NCBI GenBank assembly: GCA_945859605.1
Contig: OX243817.1
Coordinates: 30,154,289 to 30,218,288, forward strand
Length of the DNA stretch: 64,000 nt
Source: Lumbricus rubellus
Lineage: Eukaryota; Annelida; Clitellata; Crassiclitellata; Lumbricidae
Direction: 5' to 3'
Part shown: positions 11,324 to 18,802 of the stretch, one piece after another
Numbering within the stretch: position 1 is the stretch's first letter
Layout: every line of letters begins with the position of its first letter
The notes under the pieces: model-generated
Databases searched by the model: none
What the model was told of the DNA's origin: nothing
Seen by the model: the letters and a program-made list of their open reading frames with translations, nothing else
Position numbers and translations under genes: made by a program

Positions 11324-12060
11324 GTGGTGATGATGATGATGATGATGACGATGATGACCATAGGCGTACGAGGCGGAGGTCCAGGGGGCAAATGCCCCCA
11401 ACTTTCGGGCAAGTGAGGTTTTTCAGGCAAACACAGCCTCGGACGACTAAAAAAAGGTCGTCAACTTTTTCCCGGATATATTTTTCGGGCAAAAGTGAAA
11501 TCTTTGCACCCCCCCCACTCGCGAAAACTCCCGTACGCCTATGATGATGACGATGATGATGATGATGGTGATGATGATGATAAAGATAATGGTAACTATA
11601 GAGGCGTGGCTACTTAGATTAAAAGAAAGTTGCCTCCTCTTGAACTTCTTGAATTCAATATGAATGTTTCTGATGGTGGTGATGACATTGTACATAATAA
11701 TGATGATTATAGGGATAGTGGTCACGGTGATGATGATGATAGCCGCCATTGTCGTCATCATAGTCATAGCCTAGTCTATTCTATCCCTATATACAGTATT
11801 ATTGACCTCACCACCACCGCCATAACCATCACCTCACTGCGCAAGCACTCATTTTCTCCATAGTTTATAATGATTAATCCCATTATGTAGGCTGGCCTAC
11901 CTGGAGAATCCACAAACGTTACTAGGGCTGTCCCATTTTCCAGTAGCTGAACTTCCTCCACGTCACCTCCACCAGTCCTTTTGTTCTCACAAACCATTGT
12001 TACCCATTCCTCGTCAGCGTCCTTTCCAAGTCCCTCGACTAAGACGGTGCGATCAGTCAT
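139..12060 (-). CDS. PARP14-like multi-RRM / macro-domain gene, 5' part (7 exons, 3' end outside the window)
   Basis: Joined exons, in transcript order: 12060-11901, 7121-6819, 6190-5942, 5264-5004, 4412-4179, 3201-1405, 509-139. Together they give 3,375 bases (1,125 codons) with no stop and matching phases at every junction. Domains seen: five RRM-like modules (about residues 3-78, 107-170, 188-260, 270-345, 350-420), a KH-like region (about 430-940) and a macro domain (about 960-1,120, with AIGTGSFGFP). In vertebrates PARP14-type proteins carry RRM/KH-like repeats, macro domains, WWE and a mono-ADP-ribosyltransferase domain, and act in immune and antiviral signalling. The catalytic end is not in this window, so enzymatic activity is inferred only from family architecture. 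The first ATG (12060) opens the first RRM directly. A 5' UTR exon is possible because CTGTAG lies 6 bases upstream of that ATG. Confidence 0.88.
952..1250 (+). repeat. tRNA-derived SINE-like sequence
   Basis: The head has a good A box (TAGCTCAGTTG) and a near-perfect B box (GGTTCGAGCCT) with a D-arm GCTC/GAGC, so it derives from a tRNA. The acceptor and anticodon stems do not pair well and about 200 bases of non-tRNA sequence follow. It lies in intron 6 of the PARP14-like gene. The 3' limit is approximate. Confidence 0.5.
1405..3201 (-). CDS. PARP14-like exon 6: end of RRM5, KH-like region and start of macro domain
   Basis: A 1,797-base uninterrupted exon. It opens with VIDGVVRRQHSIKGHELKVD, which closes RRM5. 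A low-complexity SQGQGSQGQG linker follows, then about 500 residues of repeated alpha/beta KH-like units as in the middle of PARP14. The last 45 residues begin a macro domain (CKVDALVIPCDNSLQLSDDL). The canonical glycine-rich GGG loop is replaced by QLSDDL. Acceptor CTGTAACAG, donor GTAGGC. Confidence 0.88.
3238..3660 (-). repeat. Interspersed repeat copy, G-rich tract at one end (same family as 15,541-15,945)
   Basis: Its reverse complement matches the plus-strand copy at 15,541-15,945 through GGATTGCAAAGTTC, CTTTTTGTGGAAA and ATTGGAATGGAAGG, and ends in GAAAGTTTCATTTTTATTTATA. Both copies carry a long (C,T)-rich tract, here GGGGAGGGG on the plus strand. It resembles a 5'-truncated retroelement remnant; the class is not clear. 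Confidence 0.6.
3733..4108. mobile_element. hAT-type non-autonomous element, TIR CAGTGGTTCCCAAA
   Basis: Starts CAGTGGTTCCCAAAC and ends with its inverse CTTTGGGAACCACTG. It is bounded by an exact 8-bp duplication GGCTAGAC (3725-3732 and 4109-4116), which is diagnostic for hAT. CGCGGACCGGC motifs repeat near both ends. It lies in intron 5 of the PARP14-like gene and has no coding sequence. Confidence 0.92.
4179..4412 (-). CDS. PARP14-like exon 5: end of RRM4-like module and first half of RRM5
   Basis: Acceptor TTACACCAG, then DYIACRRHVIMKPFKDTMIS closes module 4. RRM5 begins with TQIIVFPIDPSLSDEEV, then YFESRRHGGAFISE and YVIITYEDRA. Donor GTAGAT. Phase 1 at both ends. Confidence 0.84.
5004..5264 (-). 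CDS. PARP14-like exon 4: end of RRM3 and first half of RRM4-like module
   Basis: Acceptor CTGTTGACAG, then VALHVSKKQSVVLG closes RRM3. The next module (PPPPIVVGAADPNKLL to VAMIIFSGVP) keeps the fold order but is the most divergent of the five. Donor GTAGGC. A hAT-type element begins only 26 bp upstream of the acceptor. Confidence 0.8.
5291..5564. mobile_element. hAT-type MITE, CATAGGCGTACG family, copy 1
   Basis: Ends CATAAGCGTACG and CGTACGCCTATG, with an exact 8-bp duplication CAAGTAAC (5283-5290 and 5565-5572). Interior motifs GCCCGAAAA and GGTC/GACC blocks are shared with the copies at 11,359 and 17,257. It sits in intron 3, 26 bp upstream of the exon 4 acceptor. Confidence 0.9.
5942..6190 (-). 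CDS. PARP14-like exon 3: end of RRM2 and first half of RRM3
   Basis: The preferred acceptor is GGCAAG at 6191-6196, giving VLKKAHKFGSTNLEV as the closing helix-strand of RRM2. RRM3 follows with GIPTHLSQDIV, FFENKRQTGQGDE and AVLTYTSPE. The donor GTAGGCCTAT lies inside a TAGGCCTA motif. Another acceptor 15 bases further in (AAAG) would also keep frame, so this 5' edge is less certain. Confidence 0.8.
6819..7121 (-). CDS. PARP14-like exon 2: end of RRM1 and first half of RRM2
   Basis: Acceptor TTTTACAG, then VAAALLAQSIIKIAGVTLRI (final helix and strand of RRM1), a short acidic linker, then MLVYASPSLPSSDV, FFESRRNSGGEIKKL and ATIVFEDPK of RRM2. Donor GTAAGC. Both ends are phase 1, so the exon is symmetrical. 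Confidence 0.85.
7903..8035. repeat. Long inverted repeat (hairpin) inside the hAT-type element
   Basis: The arm from CCGGAATCTGGGAG through CTCCAAAGGTGAACTAAAG to CAGTGG is repeated inverted after an AT-rich loop, ending CTTTAGTTCACCTTTGGAG and CAGATTCCGGAGG. The arms are about 55 bp each with few mismatches. Confidence 0.8.
8302..9707. mobile_element. piggyBac-like non-autonomous element nested in a hAT-type element
   Basis: Flanked by TTAA on both sides (8298-8301 and 9708-9711). Left end CCCTCGGGCTACCA, right end inverse of CCCTCAGGCTACCA (13 of 14 bases). A TTAA target duplication with CCC-initial inverted repeats is the piggyBac hallmark. The subterminal regions have GGGGGG/CCCCCC tracts near both ends. 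No transposase is seen. Confidence 0.82.
8553..9185. repeat. Tandem duplications of about 180-200 bp, three and a half copies
   Basis: The unit begins GTGTGTGTAGAACATGATAT and runs through AACTAGTTATAAGTC to TCGGTTTGCGTCGAAAAAAA. Copies start near 8553, 8752 (short), 8824 and about 9003 (5' truncated). Near-identity suggests recent duplication inside the nested element. Confidence 0.85.
9881..10314. mobile_element. hAT-type MITE rich in CGTTTTTT
   Basis: Left end CATAGTTGTAAAAAACG, right end CGTTTTTTTACATCTATG, exact 8-bp duplication GGCCTAAG (9873-9880 and 10315-10322). The interior is almost only CGTTTTTTATT-type repeats. Its target duplication falls in a TAGGCCTAAG motif. Confidence 0.85.
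10644..10730. mobile_element. Possible single end of a CAGTGGCGTAAC hAT-type element
   Basis: CAGTGGCGTAACAATAGGG followed by GGGGCCCCC resembles the left end of the 12,809 element. No matching right end was found nearby, so it is probably a fragment. Confidence 0.35.
11207..11584 (+). repeat. (GAT)n microsatellite, split by a MITE
   Basis: Long ATG/GAT trinucleotide tract at 11,207-11,358 and 11,544-11,584, interrupted by the MITE at 11,359-11,543. Long frames here (poly-His, poly-Met, poly-Ile, poly-Ser) are artefacts of the repeat. Confidence 0.95.
11359..11543. mobile_element. hAT-type MITE, CATAGGCGTACG family, copy 2
   Basis: Ends CATAGGCGTACGAGG and CTCCCGTACGCCTATG. The flanking 8 bp ATGATGAC (11351-11358 and 11544-11551) are duplicated, though the host is itself a GAT repeat. 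Interior GGACGACTAAAAAAAGGTCG and TTTTTCGGGCAAA are shared with the 17,257 copy. Confidence 0.88.
11901..12060 (-). CDS. PARP14-like exon 1: start codon and first half of RRM1
   Basis: Starts MTDRTVLVEGLG and includes NKRTGGGDVEEVQ and ALVTFVDSPG, the beta-alpha-beta-beta part of an RRM as found in PARP10/14 N-termini. The donor at 11895-11900 reads GTAGGC, phase 1. The rest of the RRM is in the next exon. Confidence 0.85.
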
Positions 12061-12696
12061 CTCCACCTACAGATGGCTGACGATGGAGCTATATAAAAAC
12101 AACGTTAAAACATAAAACTTATTGGTTGATGTTTAAAACGTAAAACATATTAATTAGAAATTTACAACAAAAATTATTATAGCCTATATAGGGAAAGGTT
12201 GCTAAAGATGGCTCAGAGCCTAAGATGGATCACTCCGTGATTGGCCACAAGAATTGAAACTGGATTGTCACGTGATGACGGTGATGTTGTCCTAGATAGC
12301 AGGTCACAAGCTGGCTTGAAGGAAAAATAAGACGTCCGCTACACAGAAAAACGTTCGAGAAAACAGACAAAACGTTAAATTTGCACTGCTTGATCTGCTT
12401 GGGGTTAAAAATGAATAACAGATTATTCAAATGAAATTCACATTAGGCCTACATCCACTTGTGTATCAATAGCCTACCTAATCTATGTAACAACCGTGTA
12501 GAATAATTATTTTCTGATAATATGTGGCGAAAATCCTAAGGTGTTCCATCTTTGGCAACTTTCCCTATGATCGCCGTATAAAACCCAAATAAAGAATCGG
12601 GTGAAAGGAATAGCCTATTGAGGAAAATGGGTGGGAAAATCTGAGCACGAGGGTTCGCGATGTGCTAGAAGACAATTGAGAATGTTCAGTTGTGCA

Positions 12697-13804
12697 CATG
12701 GGCGGAGTTTATCAGGGGCTAGGGGGGCTAAGCTTCCCCCAAGAAGGCCCAGAGTAATTTTTCACCATGAAAATGGTAATTTTCCGGGTTAGACCCACCC
12801 CCACCCCGCAGTGGCGTAGCAAGGTCTTGGGGGCCCATGTGCAGAGCTTAGGTGGTGGGCCCCTTAAATGCTTGAAACCTCATTCGATTTCAACAAAGCT
12901 GTGCAAAACGCCTGGTTCGTTTACGAAATTTGCATATTTCACACCGAAGTTAAATGAAAATAAACTATAGCAAAATTTTTATTATTTTAGCAAATTTATC
13001 TAATGAAACATATTCTTCTCCATATCAGCAGAGAAAAATTTAACTAGAATACCATACAAAAGTAATCACAAACATTGCTTCATCTCCTGAAGTATTAGGG
13101 CTATAATCGATCATCAATCACCCAAAGGCCCTACTTAATTATTCTCCAAGCTGTTGGGTTTGTTGATTAAAAGAGCGGAAAAATGTAACGAATTTGGCAA
13201 GTGTGAAATTACTCAATCAAGTCTACGGGTAACCTACTGCGAGGTCTAAACCCGAAATGCTAAAATGCTCGCTTGCGCGCCTTCTCTTGTGCAAAAATAT
13301 CCACCACTTTTGAGGTATCAAGCCTGAATCCAGTGGTGATGTAACTGCTACCGTAACCGCTGAAGTTCGAGGCCTACTCGGCTCATGATGTAGGTTTGAA
13401 CACATTCTCAATATCCTTAAAATAAAAAATTGACTCTGACCACCCAGGGGGGCCTCTGACAGCCGGGGGCCCTCGTGCACTGCACAGGTTGCACGACCTA
13501 TTGCTACGCCACTGCCACCCCGCAAGAAGGCCCAGACTGACAAATACCCCGGTATATTGGCTTTTACGAGGTTTCGAGCGGATGGCTAAAAAGGCTAGCA
13601 ACTTTTTGGCTGAGAAAATGGTAGGCTATGGTTTTGGTTTTCACAGGATTTTGGGTGGATGACTAAAAAAAGGTCATCAAAGTTTTCGGGCAGAGACAAC
13701 TTTTTGGCGCCGCTCAATCTGGACTAATTAAGTCTCCGCCCCAAACAAAGTCCAAGTTTGAAGCCCCCCCCCCCCCTAAGAACGGACACCAAACTCCGCC
13801 CATG
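12697..13804. mobile_element. hAT-type element, TIR CATGGGCGGAGTTT, interrupted by another hAT
   Basis: Left end CATGGGCGGAGTTT, right end AAACTCCGCCCATG, exact 8-bp duplication GTTGTGCA (12689-12696 and 13805-13812). A second element occupies 12,809-13,514, so this one is older. The interior blocks CGGGCAGA and GACTAAAAAAAGGTC resemble the CATAGGCGTACG family. Confidence 0.9.
12809..13514. mobile_element. hAT-type element nested within 12,697-13,804, TIR CAGTGGCGTAGCAA
   Basis: Left end CAGTGGCGTAGCAAGGTC, right end GACCTATTGCTACGCCACTG, exact 8-bp duplication CCACCCCG (12801-12808 and 13515-13522). GGGGGCCC blocks near both ends. No coding sequence recognised. Confidence 0.92.
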
Positions 13805-13814
13805 GTTGTGCAGT

Positions 13815-15449
13815 ATTAATCAAATCTAACATTCCGAAGATAGCCTACCAGAAGCATAAAATGCAAGGAAAATGGCAATTTAATGCAAAGGGCAAAGTGA
13901 AAGTGCAAACACAATCATTACCAAAATTGACAACAGTAGGTCTACCGTAATTCTTCAGTCTGTCGAAGCATTCTAAGTTGTATACGAATAGCCTATCTGA
14001 AACACACGTATAACTAAATGAGACTTACGGTATGCGTACTCCAAAGCTATGATATCTTCTAACACGATGGGAGCTGCATGTACACTGTAGGCTACAGTGA
14101 ATTTAAAATGAAAATTTGTTCCATATAATTATAATTAGCTGGTACTACGTAGTTTCGTAATAATTATTAGGCTATTTAAATCTGGTAATCATACCTATCT
14201 GGAAAATTCTGTGTTTCGTAGAAATGCACATTGTACATAACCATGCAATTTGATTTCGTTTTCACATTCAGCGCGATGAACATTGTAGGCTAAGCCTAGG
14301 CTACTCGTAGCCTATAGGCCTACAAACCGCCATCTTTAGACTAGAACCGGCTTGAACGTTCTCGCTCAGTCAAATCAATAGGCCTAGCCGCCTATACTGA
14401 TACGGTTGCCAGGCGTCCGGTAATGAACCGGACAGTCCGGTATTTACACAATCAGTCCGGTCAGAAATTTCAGTCATTGCCGGACATGGCGGACATGGCG
14501 GTGTCCGGTAAATTATTAGCCTAGGCCTACTGCTAGCAACAATTAAGTGTTGAAGTGTAGTTTATTGGGTTATGAAAAAGATATCTGCTTACGAGTTTCC
14601 AACGTATTAATGGATTGCCTTGTGAAACAGAACCAAATACACACCAATCATTGTCGAAATGAGGACGTCCTTAAATAAAATGTAATAACAGATCCAAATA
14701 CATAGGATGCACGGATCATGCCTATACCTTGTGCATAAAGTTTGATTGAGGATTGATACACGAGTTCAAATTGTAGTGAACCGAATCTCCGTATATGTCT
14801 CTGTCTCTCTGTTTGTTCGTACGCCTGTCTTTCAGCACAATCGCTCTTTCCCACTGTCTGTCTATCTCCCTCCTATAATTATGACGTTTATGATCTGTCT
14901 AGCTGTGCTTATCTGCCTCTTTATATCTGTCTGTCTCTGTGTGTTTGTGTCAGTCTGCGTCTATATAGGCTAGCTCTGTCTCTCATCTTTGCAGCTTGTC
15001 TCATAAAACCCACTGAGTACTGAATAGAAATATTATTAATTTTGTCTCGAGTACAAAGACTCACGCCCTAATGATGCGTTCACAAAATCACATTTTCCAC
15101 TACAGGTCTAGGCTATTATTAGGCCTATGTAGGTCAGCTGGGGTTATCTACAGAATGGAATTGAATCAAATCGCTAACTGTGTTTTAATGGGCGAATTGT
15201 TTAATATTCGAATTCAGTCCTTAGTCCCAACGCGCCAAAATATCAAATTAGCCATTAGATAAGTCTATACATAATTTTATCCACCCACGAGATCTAGGCC
15301 TATATAGGCCTATAATTGGCTGAGCTTCCAAACGATCGTCTATAGATTTAAAAATCCAGTTTATCTAGGCGTCCGCGGTTTGGCTATCATGTAGCAACTT
15401 TCAAACAGTCCCCGGCATCGCTACTGCCTTATAATAGGCCTATATATGA

Positions 15450-15496
<47 letters not shown>

Positions 15497-15540
15497 AACA
15501 CTCAAACACACATTTTATAGGCCCTATATATATATATATA
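13815..15540. other. Intergenic stretch without recognised gene
   Basis: Contains scattered TAGGCCTA motifs, a single-ended repeat near 14,404-14,510 with CCGGTCAG/CCGGACATGGCGG blocks that looks like one end of a DNA transposon, and a (TA)n tract at 15,450-15,493. No exon was recognised on either strand. Confidence 0.6.
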
Positions 15541-15902
15541 TATACTAGCTGTACCCAGCCACGCGTTGCTGTGGCAGAAAAGACCTCCCCCCCCCCCCCC
15601 CCCCCCCTCCCCCCCCCTCCCCCCCCCCCCCCCCCCCCCCCTCCCCCTCCCCCTCCCCTCCCCTTCCCCCTCCCCCTCCCCCCTCCCACTCCTCCTCCTC
15701 CTCCTCCCCTCCCCCTCCCCCTCCCCTCCCCCTCCCCCTCCCCCGGATTGCAAAGTTCACTTTTTGTGGAAAAGGTTGCGTTTTTTCGGGAAAAAAGCAT
15801 AATTTATCACTGTTCTATTGGAATGGAAGGTGTTGTAAAAGTTTCATAACAATCGGTGTGTCACTTTCGGCGTGATCATGTTCCGAACTATTGGAAAGTT
15901 TC

Positions 15903-15945
<43 letters not shown>
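15541..15945 (+). repeat. Interspersed repeat copy with C-rich tract and flanking (TA)n
   Basis: Begins ACTAGCTGTACCCAGCCACG, then a CCCCTCC-rich tract of about 160 bases (15,585-15,744), then GGATTGCAAAGTTCAC to GAAAGTTTCATTTTTATTTA and (TA)n. It is the same family as the inverse copy at 3,238-3,660. The (TA)n flanks at 15,450-15,543 and 15,912-15,943 fit a retroelement remnant with a simple-repeat tail. Confidence 0.65.
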
Positions 15946-16068
15946 CATTGGTCTGTAATTTCCGCATGACCACCTGGTAATCCTATATACTGATAGGCCT
16001 TATAGTCAAAAAGTAGGCTTACTAATGTAGCCTAAATTGCAATAATAATTTTGTATTAGGGCCTATTC

Positions 16069-16506
16069 CAGGGCCGGATTAAGCAATGTCGGGGCCCTGT
16101 TCGAGAATTTTTGTGGGGGCCCTGTTCGAAAATTTTTTGCGGAAAATTTGTAAAAATTTTCAGAAAAATCATACCATTTCATCCGCAAAAAAAATTAATG
16201 GCCTTTTTTTTTTTTTTTTTTTTTTTTTAGTCATCCGCCGAAAAAGTTGATTTTTTAAATTTTTTTTATTTTTTATTTTTTTTTTAGTTATCCACCGAAA
16301 TTTTTCCGAAAATCATACCATTTCATCCGCCAAAAAAGTTGATGACCTTTTTTTTTTTTTTTTTTTTTAGTCATCCGCAAAAATTTGTGGGAAAATAGCC
16401 GTGTGGCCGAAATTTGAAATTTTTTTTTTACACATTTGTGGGGGCCCCCTAAAGTGTGGGGGCCCCTGTTCGGCCGAACATGTTGAACATGCCTTAATCC
16501 GGCCCT
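16069..16506. mobile_element. hAT-type MITE, TIR CAGGGCCGGATTAAG
   Basis: Left end CAGGGCCGGATTAAG, right end CTTAATCCGGCCCT(G). The 8 bp GCCTATTC occur at 16,061-16,068 and at 16,507-16,514 if the last G is counted in the duplication. The ends are related to the 7,854-9,767 element. The interior has GGGGCCCTGTTCG repeats and poly-T runs. Confidence 0.82.
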
Positions 16507-16984
16507 GCCTATTCGTATTATTTTTCCCCCAGGCAGATGGTTATTATTATTACTAATTAATGTAGAAATTCTAAAGTTTCTGATAGAGAATGGGTATAGC
16601 CGCTACATACCCTCCCCATATACCTCCTCTCGGCGCTACGCGCCTCACCGAACGTCCTCCGGACGCTCGCATTTCTCCCCACAGAAACCTGGATCTCCCC
16701 TGAGGAGGGGGACTAGATTAAACACTGCTTGTGGGATTTGCTAATTTTCAGCCAGAACGGTTGAACTTAATTAGGCCTATATAGGCCTAAAGCGCAGGGC
16801 TTCTGTCCTCCAATTCGGAATTCCCCTACTTTCGATTAGATGTCGGGCTTTGTAGGACTACGCTAAATCTTCCCACGAGATATTTTGGTACCGGCACTAT
16901 TTTGGCTAATCTTGGGACCTGGGCAGTAGGCCTACCTGAGTAGCCTAACTTATGCACTCTATGGTTTTATCCCTCCAGTTCATG

Positions 16985-17113
16985 AATAAGCGGGTTCACC
17001 ATCTCAGTGACCTTTCGCGCATTTTTATATAATCCATCGTCTATGCTCTATGGTAGAATTGACCTTGACCACTGCGCACGCGCAAAGTCACTGAGATGGT
17101 GAACCCGCTTATT
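16985..17113. mobile_element. Small inverted-repeat element (about 130 bp)
   Basis: AATAAGCGGGTTCACCATCT at the left is repeated exactly inverted as AGATGGTGAACCCGCTTATT at the right; the arms extend to about 38 bp with a single mismatch or gap. A TA dinucleotide borders each arm, which would fit a mariner-type MITE. The class is not certain. Confidence 0.65.
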
Positions 17114-17256
17114 ACAGCAGGGCCGACCTGCTTGTGTCTAGTCTACATACATCCACGATCTCAAAACCGTGAAATTCCACATTCCGACCTAGCTCCTCGC
17201 AGTGACAGAAATTCATTACCAGCTACGAAGCTTTGCGCGCCAATCTTTGTTTCAGC

Positions 17257-17586
17257 CATAGGCGTACGAGGCGGGGGTGCAGGGGGGGCAATTGCCCCCC
17301 CAAATACGGGCAAGTTTTGGTGGATTTTTCGGGCAAAAACCCCAAACGACTAAAAAAAAAAGGTCGTCAACTTTCGGGCAAGTCAGGTTTTTCGGGCAAA
17401 CACGGACCCGAACGACTAAAAAAAAAAGGTCGTCAACTTTTGGGCAAGTCAGGTTTTTCGGGCAAACACGGACCCGAACGACTAAAAAAAAAAAAAAGGT
17501 CGTCAACTTTTTGACGGATGTATTTTTCGGGCAGAAGTTCCATCTTTACCCCCCCCCCCACTGCTGAAAACTCCCGTACGCCTATG
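17257..17586. mobile_element. hAT-type MITE, CATAGGCGTACG family, copy 3
   Basis: Ends CATAGGCGTACGAGG and CTCCCGTACGCCTATG, exact 8-bp duplication GTTTCAGC (17249-17256 and 17587-17594). An internal unit of about 65 bp (CGACTAAAAAAAAAAGGTCG to CGGGCAAACACGG) is repeated about three times, making it longer than copy 2. Confidence 0.93.
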
Positions 17587-18114
17587 GTTTCAGCCTTACT
17601 ATTTAACAATAATTTTTTTATTATTACTACGCCTTTAATTATAGTAGCCTATATACAATTTTAAGATGTCATTTTAGAAAAATTACCCAATTATTTCAGT
17701 ACTGAAAAGTGTTTTAACATTTCAATAAATATAATTAGCCTATGACTACCAATAATAATTTCTTTATGTAGCCTATTCAAGTTCAGCAGCTCAGTTCTGT
17801 TGCTGCCGGGCTATTATAATGAATAACTGCAGACATGAGTATAATTATATTATAATCCGACTGTGTAGCAATGGAATGAGCTTATCGATAACTGTTGCCC
17901 AAGATGGTCCTGAATTGCTGACCAGGACACAATTAGCAGAAATCATAACAAATGGTACACAAACGGTTGACAAACCAAGCAACAACTACTTATAACTACT
18001 AAAATTGGGAAGCCATGTATAGTAATGATGTTGTTTTACCATAGGCCTACGTATTCAAGGAACAAAACATTTTGAAATTTGACAGTGCTAAAAGTGTAAG
18101 AAAAAGAAGTGCCA

Positions 18115-18478
18115 CCATTTAGTTGTAAAAAATATTTGTACATATATTAACAGTAAGTTATATTAATTGTAATCAGGGCTTAAAGTGTGGCAGGACGGCC
18201 TGGCACTTATTTTCAAATCTCTATGCCGTCCTGCCACTAATGAAATTTGACAGCTTGAAATTTGAAAGACAGCACTAGAGAGAAGCCATTTAGTTGTAAA
18301 AAATATTTGTACATTTATTAACAGTAAGTTATATTAATTGTAATCAGGGCTTAAAGTGTGGCAGGACGGCCTGGCACTTATTTTCAAATCTCTATGCCGT
18401 CCTGCCACTTCTTTGGCCAGCACATCTGAAAATGTAAGGGGCGTAATGGCACTTCTTTCTCTTACACTTTTAGCACTG
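18115..18478. repeat. 171-bp tandem duplication containing part of a hAT-type element
   Basis: A block starting CCATTTAGTTGTAAAAAATA recurs 171 bp downstream. Each block contains ATTGTAAT followed by CAGGGCTTAAAGTGTGGCAG. The downstream copy (18,345-18,478) ends CACTTTTAGCACTG and is followed by ATTGTAAT, an exact 8-bp target duplication. The upstream copy starts at 18,174 and lacks that right end. Confidence 0.75.
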
Positions 18479-18802
18479 ATTGTAATATGATACTATAGTA
18501 TTATTATAAATAGTGAATATTAACATTCGGTCAAAAAGGCTAACCCTCAAACTGAATTTGTTCGTCTTTTTCCTGTCACATAATTATTGTATTTGTATCC
18601 TGGACAAATTTAATGTGCTGCGTCGTGTAGGTCTAATAGTTGATGTCCAGAGATGATTTCAAGCCAGCATGTCCACAAGCATTTTGATGAGATCTATGTG
18701 GAGTTTTGTGGACATTATGAGAGCAAAACATAAGAAGTACCATGTCATAAACATGCCAGCATAGGCCTACCTGCATGGCAGTAGAGCCATGTTCGCCTAC
18801 GA

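Noticed and set aside
10802..11430. Poly-His, poly-Ile and poly-Ser frames
   Set aside because: Three frames of the same (GAT)n microsatellite.
15429..15849. Glycine-rich and proline-rich frames
   Set aside because: Translation of the CCCCTCC tract in an interspersed repeat.
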